DNA of 44,669 nucleotides from a virus. The stretch lies in IMG/VR virus record IMGVR_UViG_3300023179_000183, positions 1 through 44,669 of that record; one strand, given 5' to 3'. The first letter of the stretch is position 1. Each line of letters starts with the position of its first letter. Both the position numbers and the translations under genes were made by a program. This document shows positions 7,307-14,771 of the stretch, in pieces. Under the pieces are notes generated by a model. It did no database searches, was not told the DNA's origin, and saw only the letters and a list, made by a program, of their open reading frames with translations.

Positions 7307-7942
7307 ATGACATACCTTAGAGAAAACCTAACGTTTGATCATGCCAAGATGGAAATCTTGCATGAAGACAAGCGCGACGGCTCCGGTAAGGATCTCTACA
7401 TGAAAGGTATATTCATTGAGGGCGGGGTAAAGAATGCTAATCAGCGTGTTTACCCTGTGAACGAAATTGCCAAGGCAGTTAATGCTATCAATGAACAAAT
7501 TAAAGGTGGATATAGTGTATTAGGTGAAGTCGACCATCCTGATGATTTAAAAATAAATTTAGATCGAGTCAGTCATATGATTGAACAAATGTGGATGGAT
7601 GGTCCTGCTGGCCATGGTAAACTTAAAATTCTACCTACACCAATGGGACAGCTAGTTAAAACCATGTTAGAAAGTGGTGTTAAGTTAGGTGTTTCCAGCC
7701 GCGGTAGCGGCAATGTATCGGAATCCACTGGGCACGTCAGTGAGTTTGAAATAGTCACCGTAGACATCGTAGCACAACCTAGTGCTCCGCATGCCTATCC
7801 TCAAGCCATATACGAAGGTTTATTAAACATGCGTCATGGGCATAGGGTGTTAGAAATGGCAGGTGAAGCTAAAGAAAATCAAAAAGTGCAAAAGTATTTG
7901 GCCAATGCTGTGAAGGCATTGATTAAAGACTTGAAAATATAG
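7307..7942 (+). CDS. gp21: Prohead protease gp21
   Basis: The 211-aa protein is a T4 gp21-type serine protease that cleaves scaffold and capsid proteins during head maturation and then destroys itself. Visible features are the GIFIEGGVKNANQRVYP segment and the conserved GEVDHP with the candidate catalytic His (H77). They continue with GVKLGVSSRGSG holding the candidate catalytic Ser (S130/S131), and VTVDIVAQPSAPHA with a conserved Asp (D153). Length equals T4 gp21 (about 212 aa). It begins 6 nt after the acidic core gene without a clear Shine-Dalgarno, suggesting translational coupling, and gp22 follows after 11 nt. Confidence 0.95.
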   Translation: MTYLRENLTFDHAKMEILHEDKRDGSGKDLYMKGIFIEGGVKNANQRVYPVNEIAKAVNAINEQIKGGYSVLGEVDHPDDLKINLDRVSHMIEQMWMDGPAGHGKLKILPTPMGQLVKTMLESGVKLGVSSRGSGNVSESTGHVSEFEIVTVDIVAQPSAPHAYPQAIYEGLLNMRHGHRVLEMAGEAKENQKVQKYLANAVKALIKDLKI

Positions 7943-7953
7943 GAGAAACCGCA

Positions 7954-9060
7954 ATGTTTGACGCTTTAAAACCATTGCTAGATAGCGGTATTATAAATGA
8001 AGATACTCGCCAGGAAATCACAGAAGCTTGGGAAGCCAAGTTAAATGAAGCCCGTGAGCAAATTCGTGCCGAACTCCGCGAGGAAATGGCTACCCGTTAT
8101 GAGCATGATAAGCAGGTAATGGTTGAAGCACTAGACAAAATGGTTACTGAAAATCTCGCTAAAGAAATCGAAGAGTTCGTAGGTGAGAAACAGGCTATGG
8201 TAGAAGATCGTGTGAAAATTAAAAACCACATGATTGAGAGTGCAGGTCGCTTTAATGAATTTATGGTTAACAAGTTAGCCGAAGAAGTTAAAGAGTTGCA
8301 TCGTGATCGTCAAGTTCAAAAAGAAAATTACCAGCGTTTGGAAAAATTTATTGTTCGCGCTCTAGCTGAAGAAATTCGTGAATTCAGTCAAGACAAGAAG
8401 GCCGTAGTTGAAACTAAGGTTCGCCTTGTTGCCGAAGCAAGAACAAAACTAGAATCAATCCAGCGCCGCTTTATTGAACAAAGCGCTCGCCTAGTTAAAG
8501 AATCAGTAACACATAAACTCGGTGCTGAATTAACTCAATTGAAAGAAGACATTCAACAGGCTCGTGAGAACATGTTTGGACGTCGTATTTTCGAAGCTTT
8601 TGCTAGTGAGTTTTCATTGACTCATCTCAATGAAAGCAAAGAGCTACAAAAACTAAGAAAACAATTAGATGAACAAAATCAAGTTATTGCTGAAGCTGCT
8701 GAAGCTAAGGTCAATGCTGAACGTCTAGTTGAATCAAAAGAACGCGAGATCCGCGTGATCAAAGAGCATCAAGATCGTCGTGCTGTAATGGACGAGCTAC
8801 TTGGTACTCTAGTCAAAGAGAAGCAAGCGGTCATGCGCGAACTTCTTGAAAGTGTGCAGACTCCAAAATTGAAGACTGCATTTGAGAAGTATCTACCTGC
8901 TGTACTTAATACAGGCAGTGCTAAGAAAGAAGAAAAATCTGTCCTAGCTGAGAGCCGTACCGAAGTAACAGGAGATAAAACTGCTAAACCAGCAGCAGCC
9001 CAAGAAACTGCAATTGAGAACAACGTAGTTGAGCTCAAGCGTTTGGCAGGGTTGAAATAA
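7954..9060 (+). CDS. gp22: Prohead scaffold (core) protein gp22
   Basis: The 368-aa protein is almost entirely helical and charged (AREQIRAELREEMATRYEHD, LREEM and EEIREF type heptads), with a C-terminus ending VVELKRLAGLK typical of gp22-type scaffolds. gp22 is the main prohead core protein around which gp23 assembles and is degraded by gp21. It is longer than T4 gp22 (269 aa). Numerous Leu/Ile-x-Glu tripeptides are potential gp21 cut sites. AGGAG lies 10 nt before the ATG. It stands in the conserved order 21-22-23. Confidence 0.92.
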   Translation: MFDALKPLLDSGIINEDTRQEITEAWEAKLNEAREQIRAELREEMATRYEHDKQVMVEALDKMVTENLAKEIEEFVGEKQAMVEDRVKIKNHMIESAGRFNEFMVNKLAEEVKELHRDRQVQKENYQRLEKFIVRALAEEIREFSQDKKAVVETKVRLVAEARTKLESIQRRFIEQSARLVKESVTHKLGAELTQLKEDIQQARENMFGRRIFEAFASEFSLTHLNESKELQKLRKQLDEQNQVIAEAAEAKVNAERLVESKEREIRVIKEHQDRRAVMDELLGTLVKEKQAVMRELLESVQTPKLKTAFEKYLPAVLNTGSAKKEEKSVLAESRTEVTGDKTAKPAAAQETAIENNVVELKRLAGLK

Positions 9061-9086
9061 TAGTTTAACCTTAAGGAAAGAAGATA

Positions 9087-10271
9087 ATGACACAAGAACT
9101 ATTAGAAAGCCGTTGGGGCGAAACTAAAGAAGCCCTGTTAGAAGGCTTGCAAGGCTCACGCCGCACAAGTATGAGTGTAATCCTAGAGAACACTCGTAAA
9201 AACTTGATGGAAACTGCAACAGCTGGTTCAACCAGTGCAGGTAGTATCGCTACTCTTAACCGTGTGATTCTACCAGTGATCCGTCGTGTTATGCCAACAG
9301 TTATCGCCAATGAAATCGTTGGTGTTCAGCCAATGACTGGCCCAGTAGCGCAAATCCATACATTGCGTGTTCGCTATGCTGAAGCAGCTAATTCTACAGC
9401 AAGTGCACCATTTGATACAGATACTGCTGCTGGTGACGAAGCACTAAGTCCATTCAAAATTGCTACAGCTTATTCTGGTAGCTTGACTACCGGCAAGGCT
9501 GATGCTACTGCTGCTTATGAAGGTCTAGCAGGTCGCAAGATCAACGTTCAGATCTTAAAGCAAACAGTGGAAGCTAAGACTCGTAAACTAAGCGCACGTT
9601 GGACATTCGAAGCTGCACAAGATGCTCAAGCAATGCATGGCATTGACGTAGAAGCAGAAATTATGGCTGCTCTAGCCCAGGAAATCACTGTTGAAATCGA
9701 TCAAGAGATCCTAGGTAGTCTACGTTCTCTAGCAGCAACAGAAGCTACTTACAATCAAGCCGCTGTTAGCGGTACAGCCACATTCGTTGGCGACGAGCAC
9801 GCAGCTCTAGCAGTACTAATTAATCGTAGTGCTAACTTAATTGCTCAGCGTACACGTCGTGGTGCCGCAAACTGGGCGGTTGTAAGTCCAGCAGCTTTAA
9901 CCGTGCTACAGAGCGCAACAACTAGTGCATTTGCTCGCACAACAGAAGGCACATTTGAAGCGCCAACTAACACTAAGTTTGTTGGTACATTGAATGGCGC
10001 TATGCGTGTTTATGTGGATAGCTATGCCGACGATACCACACCAGTTCTAGTTGGATATAAGGGCACAAGCGAAGCTGATGCTGCTGCTTTCTATTGCCCA
10101 TATGTTCCTCTAATGAGCAGTGGTGTTGTGTTAGACCCAGCTACATTTGAACCAGTGGTTGGTTTTATGACACGTTACGGTTATGTTGAGTTAACCAACA
10201 CAGCTAGCTCTCTAGGTAATGCAGGCGATTATCTAAGCGAAATCGCAATGAGCAATCTATCGTTTACCTAA
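9087..10271 (+). CDS. gp23: Major capsid protein gp23 (short form)
   Basis: The 394-aa protein has the T4 gp23/HK97-fold signature: LNRVILPVIRRVMPTVIANE, then IVGVQPMTGPVAQIHTLRVRY, then KLSARWTFEAAQDAQAMHGID and EIMAALAQEITVEIDQEIL. It forms the capsid lattice. A gp21 cleavage site is likely after E42 in KNLME, removing the N-terminal arm. It is clearly shorter than T4 gp23 (521 aa); the stretch between the FDTDTAAGDEALSPF region and the ARWTFEAAQD helix is compact, so the insertion domain appears reduced or absent. A good AAGGAAAGAAG precedes the ATG. A strong terminator follows the gene. Confidence 0.95.
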   Translation: MTQELLESRWGETKEALLEGLQGSRRTSMSVILENTRKNLMETATAGSTSAGSIATLNRVILPVIRRVMPTVIANEIVGVQPMTGPVAQIHTLRVRYAEAANSTASAPFDTDTAAGDEALSPFKIATAYSGSLTTGKADATAAYEGLAGRKINVQILKQTVEAKTRKLSARWTFEAAQDAQAMHGIDVEAEIMAALAQEITVEIDQEILGSLRSLAATEATYNQAAVSGTATFVGDEHAALAVLINRSANLIAQRTRRGAANWAVVSPAALTVLQSATTSAFARTTEGTFEAPTNTKFVGTLNGAMRVYVDSYADDTTPVLVGYKGTSEADAAAFYCPYVPLMSSGVVLDPATFEPVVGFMTRYGYVELTNTASSLGNAGDYLSEIAMSNLSFT

Positions 10272-10299
10272 TCAAACTTCTCAAAGGGATGGGAAGGAC

Positions 10300-10325
10300 A
10301 AAAAACCGCCCTAAGGCGGTTTTTT
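10300..10325. terminator. Bidirectional intrinsic terminator after gp23
   Basis: ACCGCC (10305-10310) and GGCGGT (10315-10320) form a GC-rich stem with loop CTAA, flanked by an A-run on the left and a T-run on the right. It serves both the rightward gp23 unit and the convergent leftward lipoprotein gene. Confidence 0.9.
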
Positions 10326-10340
10326 GTTGAGTACTATTTT

Positions 10341-11291
10341 TTAATTACCGCCGCCAGTATTAACTGAACTTGTGGTTGTATTAGTTGTGGTAGTGGTTGT
10401 ATTTGTTGTTGTCCCTGTTAATTTATCTGCTAGTGTCTTAACAACATCTTTATTGGCATTGGTTAATGTGGTAATATTGGTATTTGCTTGAGCACCTAAC
10501 GCTTGGATAGTTGCATTATTGCTAGCATTTAAAGTAGTCGCAGCAGTCAAACCAGCTGCGGCTGCATTATTAACACCAGTAATACCAGCAGTTCCTAAAG
10601 TAGTTGCAGCAGTTAATCCTGCACCTGCCGTGTCTTTTAATGCATTAAATCCGGCAATATTTGTGGCCTGCAGGGTATTAAATGCTGCGGTACTTTGTGC
10701 GCCCAATGCATTAAATCCCGATGTGCCTATGGTTGTAGCCGCAGTTAATCCAGCAGCAGCAGTATTATTGACTCCGGTAATACCGGCTGTGGCCACAGTT
10801 GCCAGAGAGTTGGCCGCCGAAGTAGCGGCATTGAATCCCGATTGGGCAATATTAGTATTGCTTGTACCCATATTAGAACTCATTGAGGCAAAAGTTTGAT
10901 TAGTACTTTGAGCAATGGCTGCTTGGTTATTGCTTTGAGCTATGGCAATCTCTTTGTTAGCGGTGATGCCATATAATTGAGTAAAACTTGGTAAAAGCAC
11001 ACTGGTCCATTTTAGTGCGGTATCTCCCCAGTTAGTTGGTGGTGCAACCTGCAATTGTTGTCTTTGATTGTTACCACCTCCGCTGCCCATTTGTATACTT
11101 AACACAGCAGCAACCTTAGCACCACTGTCTCCGTTTTTAGCTATTTCAGCTAGAGCATTATACCTAGCAGTTTCGGCCACGGCATAGGCCTGAGCAATCT
11201 TCTGCTGTGTTTCTGAATACATTTTATAATCTGTGTTAGCGCAACCAGCTGCAAGCAAGGCAGCTATAGATAAAGCAATTATTGAACGCAT
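10341..11291 (-). CDS. Predicted lipoprotein with Ala/Thr/Asn-rich repeats
   Basis: The 316-aa protein starts MRSIIALSIAALLAAGCANT: a basic start, a hydrophobic core and a lipobox LAAGC with the acylated Cys at position 17. It is expected to be exported and anchored in a host membrane. After a polar region (TQQKIAQAYAVAETARYN) comes a long series of short repeats of the type GLTAATTLGTAGITGVNNA and GFNALGAQSTAAFNTLQ, likely a helical or coiled-coil rod, then a Thr/Asn tail. It has its own late promoter and a GAGAGGTGA ribosome site and is convergent with gp23 behind a terminator, so it behaves as an independent inserted unit. Function is not recognised. Possibilities are a surface lipoprotein that blocks superinfection or assists lysis; neither is shown by the sequence. 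Confidence 0.7.
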   Translation of the reverse strand: MRSIIALSIAALLAAGCANTDYKMYSETQQKIAQAYAVAETARYNALAEIAKNGDSGAKVAAVLSIQMGSGGGNNQRQQLQVAPPTNWGDTALKWTSVLLPSFTQLYGITANKEIAIAQSNNQAAIAQSTNQTFASMSSNMGTSNTNIAQSGFNAATSAANSLATVATAGITGVNNTAAAGLTAATTIGTSGFNALGAQSTAAFNTLQATNIAGFNALKDTAGAGLTAATTLGTAGITGVNNAAAAGLTAATTLNASNNATIQALGAQANTNITTLTNANKDVVKTLADKLTGTTTNTTTTTTNTTTSSVNTGGGN

Positions 11292-11315
11292 ATTGTCACC
11301 TCTCGGGTTGTCAGT

Positions 11316-11323
11316 TATTTATG
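11316..11323 (-). promoter_or_regulatory. Late promoter (CATAAATA) for the lipoprotein gene
   Basis: The forward strand TATTTATG reads CATAAATA on the minus strand. The predicted start is near 11310, 19 nt before the lipoprotein ATG (11291), with a GAGAGGTGA ribosome site in the leader. Confidence 0.65.
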
Positions 11324-11329
11324 CAGTCA

Positions 11330-11337
11330 GATAAATA
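11330..11337 (+). promoter_or_regulatory. Late promoter (GATAAATA), rightward
   Basis: GATAAATA lies back-to-back with the leftward promoter at 11316-11323. The predicted start is near 11343, giving a leader of about 63 nt to the gene at 11406. Confidence 0.65.
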
Positions 11338-11405
11338 TTTATGTTCATTGATTATGGGGAAACCCGCCCCGTAGGCCTAGAACGCCATTTACAAGGAGAA
11401 ACAAA

Positions 11406-11837
11406 ATGGGTCGTCCGATTAATAAAAGACATTTTGGTGCAAGTACCAATGACGATAATAACATTCGTGTTCGTTTTCACAATGGAACTTCGAGTGTTGA
11501 TGGTTTTATTGTCAAGCAATTAGGTAGTAAAAAATTTCGATGCTCTAGTTATGGTGCAAGCCCTACTACAGCAATTTGTCGTTTAACCAATAAAGCCGAC
11601 GGTTCTTTAGCAGCCGGCGAAATGACAATTAAAGCTCGTGGTGATGATGGGTCAACTGGCGGAGCAGTAGGTTATGTTTCGAAAATTACTGCAAAAAAAA
11701 TGACCATTGTTAATACCAGTGGAGTAGTTATTTTTGTAGGACCCTGGAACTTTAGTACAAGCACCACAGATAGAACAGCACAAGTTGAAGAAGCAGGTAA
11801 CAGTACAGTTACAGGCACAGGCATTACAGATCTGTAA
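11406..11837 (+). CDS. Small virion structural protein (MGRPINKRHF type)
   Basis: The 143-aa protein begins MGRPINKRHFGASTNDDNN and is rich in short beta-like segments (IRVRFHNGTSSVDGFIVKQL, FRCSSYGASPTTAICRLTNK), ending in a Ser/Thr tail. Small proteins with this opening are common just after gp23 in marine T4-like phages and are generally regarded as virion structural proteins. A capsid decoration role is plausible from position and size but not shown. I place the start at 11406 because AAGGAG stands 9 nt upstream; an overlapping frame at 11341 is a shadow. An intrinsic terminator follows the gene, so it is a single-gene unit. Confidence 0.65.
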   Translation: MGRPINKRHFGASTNDDNNIRVRFHNGTSSVDGFIVKQLGSKKFRCSSYGASPTTAICRLTNKADGSLAAGEMTIKARGDDGSTGGAVGYVSKITAKKMTIVNTSGVVIFVGPWNFSTSTTDRTAQVEEAGNSTVTGTGITDL

Positions 11838-11855
11838 TAACAATTACAAATCGTT

Positions 11856-11883
11856 AAATAGCACCTTTGGGTGCTATTTTTTT
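11856..11883 (+). terminator. Intrinsic terminator
   Basis: AAATAGCACC (11856-11865) and GGTGCTATTT (11870-11879) pair perfectly around a TTTG loop and are followed by a T-run ending at 11883. The T-run merges into the next late promoter (11885-11892). Confidence 0.9.
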
Positions 11884-11884
11884 A

Positions 11885-11892
11885 TATAAATA
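11885..11892 (+). promoter_or_regulatory. Late promoter (TATAAATA) abutting the next gene
   Basis: Exact T4 late octamer, ending 4 nt before the ATG at 11897. Predicted +1 is 11898 plus or minus one base, so the transcript would be leaderless. Confidence 0.75.
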
Positions 11893-11896
11893 TAGT

Positions 11897-12568
11897 ATGT
11901 CTTCATATGATAGAATTTCAGGCGATTATCATTTAACTACCTTATCCGGTCTTTGCGGACCAGGGGATATACATTTCACTGCCAATGCCGGACAAGGATC
12001 TATGTTTGTAAATGGTAACCTTATTGTGTTAGGTACCTATAATTCATATCAAACTGTTAATACAACTACAATTGATCGATTTTTAACATTAGGCAACAAT
12101 ACACCAATCGGATATCCAAGTTTAGACGGTGGTATTAAATTAGAACGAGGTCCAGGAAAATCAACAGTAATGATAAAATGGACCGAATCAATTGGTAAGT
12201 GGCAACTTACCAATGACGGTGTAACTTTCGCAAACATCCATGGTAAAGATCCTGTGTTAAGCAGAATCGAGGAAGATCTTCTTCCGAGATTGGGTAGTCA
12301 TCTAAACACTCAAGGTTACAGAATTTTTAGTCCTTTTGGAAATAATATTATTTTCAGTCCGGGTTTTGATGGCGTGGGGGCAACATCGGGTATTGCCATT
12401 GAACGTATAAATGATGCAACAGTGGTTCCTTATTTGATAGATTCGTCATTGATTTATGCTAAATCAATAAAAAGTGGTGGATCAGGTATTTACATCACCG
12501 ATAATAAAAATAGATCGGAAGAATTAATTACCAAAAGACAAGCAGTAATTTACTCATTGGTTTTATAA
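11897..12568 (+). CDS. Short fibre-like structural protein
   Basis: The 223-aa protein starts MSSYDRISGDYHLTTLSG. An upstream ATG at 11867 would lie in the terminator hairpin, before the promoter start point, so 11897 is the real start. It has the beta-rich, Gly/Asn-rich style of phage fibres (GSMFVNGNLIVLGTYNSYQT, TTTIDRFLTLGNNTPIGYP) and a central KSTVMIKWTESIGKWQLTN segment. It heads the long rightward fibre gene set; the next gene begins one base after its stop. It is probably a trimeric tail fibre or fibre-base component. No catalytic motif was seen. Confidence 0.65.
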   Translation: MSSYDRISGDYHLTTLSGLCGPGDIHFTANAGQGSMFVNGNLIVLGTYNSYQTVNTTTIDRFLTLGNNTPIGYPSLDGGIKLERGPGKSTVMIKWTESIGKWQLTNDGVTFANIHGKDPVLSRIEEDLLPRLGSHLNTQGYRIFSPFGNNIIFSPGFDGVGATSGIAIERINDATVVPYLIDSSLIYAKSIKSGGSGIYITDNKNRSEELITKRQAVIYSLVL

Positions 12569-12569
12569 C

Positions 12570-12893
12570 ATGGCATTACAAAGCATAACATTATCAAATA
12601 TAGTGGCACCATTATTTTCAAGCGTAACTACAAATGCCGTTACAGTTATGTACATTTGCAATTCTGGAACCACCACAGTTCAATTTAACATATATGCTGT
12701 ACCGGTAGGCGGATCACCGGGCGGAACTAACATTATATACAGCAGTGTTCCTTTAACCAGCAACGACACTTATGTAATTGACACAGAAAAATTAATTTTA
12801 GGTCCCGGGGATAGTTTACAAGCAAATTTAGCAATACCTGTTATGACTGCAAATATAAGAGTCGTTGCTACGATATCTACCATTGAGGTTTAA
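12570..12893 (+). CDS. Small beta-sandwich structural protein, copy 1
   Basis: The 107-aa protein is built of alternating beta-like segments (AVTVMYICNSGTTTVQFNIY, TYVIDTEKLILGPGDSL). It resembles the 118-aa protein at 36152-36508 in length, in the order of strands and in the motif of a polar strand followed by L-x-x-GDSL near the C-terminus. Both copies stand immediately before a fibre gene whose product starts with M-x-RY. This suggests a small partner, for example a fibre-tip, adaptor or chaperone-like protein for the next gene. Function is not established. It is tightly coupled: one base after the previous stop and directly abutting the next ATG. Confidence 0.6.
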   Translation: MALQSITLSNIVAPLFSSVTTNAVTVMYICNSGTTTVQFNIYAVPVGGSPGGTNIIYSSVPLTSNDTYVIDTEKLILGPGDSLQANLAIPVMTANIRVVATISTIEV

Positions 12894-14087
12894 ATGGGAC
12901 GATATGTTAAAAACAAAGAAATTAAATCTGGAAGTTATAGTGTAAGATTTCCAATGGGGGCCGGTTTGGCAGCCCCTAATAGTCCAGTAAATGGTTTAGT
13001 AAGATACAATACCAGCCGAAATAGACCTGAAAGTTTTTATATAGATCGTTGGAGATCTATGCTTGGTAACGAAATTAATATACCTGCCAAAGATGTGTTT
13101 TATGGCAACGGATACATTATGGAATTTACACCAATGAGTTATCCGTATCCACCGGGAAATGAAGTTTTTTTGTTTGTTTTTATACATAATGTATTTCAGA
13201 ATCCTGGTGTTGCATTTACTGTTGATAATTATAAAATTATCTTTACAAGTCCTCCACCGGCTGGACATCCTATTGTAATTTTACACGGAGCTATGAACGG
13301 TAATGCTTTTGAACCTTTACCGCCTGTACCTACTATTGTTGTAACTACAACAACTGCAGGACCGGCTACTACAACCACTACTACACTGGTAACAACCACA
13401 ACTACAACACCATCAATTCCTTTAAGCAACAGCAGGCTTACTTATGTTTACAATGGAGACTTTGAAAATACACTAGGACGTCAAGAAACTGTTAACGAAA
13501 TTTTGATTCCGGGCTGGCGAATATTAAAAACAAATACTAGAATAAATGGAGCTGCAACTATACTTTCTTGTTCTACTCCGGCTACTACTATACCCGATTA
13601 TACTGGCAATGATAACACATTTGTGAGAGCTGCTTATTCTGCAGGTTTCGATCTTGACTTAGTTCCTGGACAAGGTGGTAGTTCTGTGTTATTTTTGACA
13701 TTAGCCGGGAGTGTAAATGAACCCAATAAAGTTGCAAGAGGACCTATATTAATTAGTGATAATTATCTTTCTTTAACTACAAATGATATAGTAGAATTTT
13801 ACTTTAAAATTGAAATGAAACCTATTGCATTTTATGTAGAGGAAAACTTCGATGTTATGGCTTATTTACAATCGGATACTTGTAATACCATAGTACTAAC
13901 TCATACAATCGGGCAAACCATAGGATGGACAAAAGTAACTAGAAAAATAACAAGTTCTGAAGCTGGAGATTATAGGTTTATTTTTATTGCTGGTAGCTAT
14001 GACAGGACCGGCGGTAAAGCAGTAGGTACTCAAGTTTATATTGATAATATCAAAATTGTTAAACCGGGTATGGTAGGTTATTACTAA
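12894..14087 (+). CDS. Fibre protein with poly-Thr linker and carbohydrate-binding-like module
   Basis: The 397-aa protein has an N-terminal attachment-like part (MGRYVKNKEIKSGSYSVRFP; SPVNGLVRYNTSRNRPESFY) and a middle FYGNGYIMEFTP segment. A Thr-rich linker (13340-13410, about residues 150-172) leads to a C-terminal beta-jelly-roll-like module of about 215 residues. That module (GWRILKTNTRINGAATIL; GPILISDNYLSLTTNDIVEF; GSYDRTGGKAVGTQVYID) recurs inside the 2077-aa protein at 29845, around 34000-34610. Such modules are often carbohydrate-binding, suggesting host-surface recognition. The start abuts the previous stop. The module assignment is by intra-window comparison and general pattern only. 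Confidence 0.65.
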   Translation: MGRYVKNKEIKSGSYSVRFPMGAGLAAPNSPVNGLVRYNTSRNRPESFYIDRWRSMLGNEINIPAKDVFYGNGYIMEFTPMSYPYPPGNEVFLFVFIHNVFQNPGVAFTVDNYKIIFTSPPPAGHPIVILHGAMNGNAFEPLPPVPTIVVTTTTAGPATTTTTTLVTTTTTTPSIPLSNSRLTYVYNGDFENTLGRQETVNEILIPGWRILKTNTRINGAATILSCSTPATTIPDYTGNDNTFVRAAYSAGFDLDLVPGQGGSSVLFLTLAGSVNEPNKVARGPILISDNYLSLTTNDIVEFYFKIEMKPIAFYVEENFDVMAYLQSDTCNTIVLTHTIGQTIGWTKVTRKITSSEAGDYRFIFIAGSYDRTGGKAVGTQVYIDNIKIVKPGMVGYY

Positions 14088-14088
14088 T

Positions 14089-14715
14089 ATGGCAATTGGA
14101 CGTATTTCGGGACCAATGTTGTTACCCAACCTTGAACGTCAAGGTGTAAATCTTTCTATTGATGGAAATTTAATATTATTTGATGTTACTACTAGAACTA
14201 TTACAATTGGTAATACAGTTCCTTTGTATTCGTTGCCTAATACAGCACCACCGGGTGTTACTAGTATACTTTATGCCGAGGGTTCTCCGAGTTTACGTAC
14301 TTACTGGGGACCGGCTCCTGCTAATATAAATGTCGGTCGACAGTTATATCAGGTAACTATTCCTAATTTACCTGGTTATGGAAATGCTGAGATAGTTTTA
14401 CCTTTAGGCGTAGCTAGTATTGTATATAAAGTAGAATTAAGCAGACCTGCTGTTAAATTAGAAGTTTTTGGTACTCGTTCTAGAGTTGAACCCAATCCTT
14501 ATACCTTTATATCGACTACTGGACATTTAATCGATGATGGTACTGTGGTCATGAGTGATGGCAGTAGTTTTCAGTCTAAGCAATATAATGTATTTGCTAA
14601 TATGGAAGACCCTGTAAACGGAAATGTTTATGCTACAGTAACTAGTTTGGATTGTACCAGGGCCAATGATCCTGTTACTGTTAGCTTTTATTATTTTAGG
14701 AGTGTAGCCTCCTAG
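14089..14715 (+). CDS. Fibre-like structural protein (MAIGRISGPM type)
   Basis: The 208-aa protein begins MAIGRISGPMLLPNLERQG followed by VNLSIDGNLILFDVTTRTIT, an N-terminal pattern that I recognise from structural proteins of marine T4-like phages and that probably anchors a fibre or forms part of a baseplate appendage. The rest is beta-rich, with GHLIDDGTVVMSDGSSFQSK near the end. It begins one base after the previous stop, without its own ribosome site, so translation is likely coupled. Precise role unknown. Confidence 0.65.
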   Translation: MAIGRISGPMLLPNLERQGVNLSIDGNLILFDVTTRTITIGNTVPLYSLPNTAPPGVTSILYAEGSPSLRTYWGPAPANINVGRQLYQVTIPNLPGYGNAEIVLPLGVASIVYKVELSRPAVKLEVFGTRSRVEPNPYTFISTTGHLIDDGTVVMSDGSSFQSKQYNVFANMEDPVNGNVYATVTSLDCTRANDPVTVSFYYFRSVAS

Positions 14716-14723
14716 ATATATTT

Positions 14724-14731
14724 GATAAATA
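14724..14731 (+). promoter_or_regulatory. Late promoter (GATAAATA)
   Basis: One mismatch to TATAAATA. The predicted start near 14737 gives a 35-nt leader with a weak GGGA ribosome site before the ATG at 14772. Confidence 0.6.
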
Positions 14732-14771
14732 AAACTAAATAGTTAAAATTATTTTTATATGGGAATTTTAA

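Noticed and set aside
10519-10899. 126-aa plus-strand frame opposite the lipoprotein gene
   Set aside because: It is a shadow of the Ala/Thr/Asn repeats; it has no promoter or ribosome site of its own.
11341-11523. 60-aa plus-strand frame beginning before the MGRPINKRHF gene
   Set aside because: It overlaps that gene in another frame and lacks a ribosome site, while the 143-aa frame has AAGGAG at the right distance.
11867-11896. Upstream ATG extending the gene at 11897 by ten residues
   Set aside because: It lies within the terminator hairpin and before the late promoter start point, so it would not be on the mRNA.
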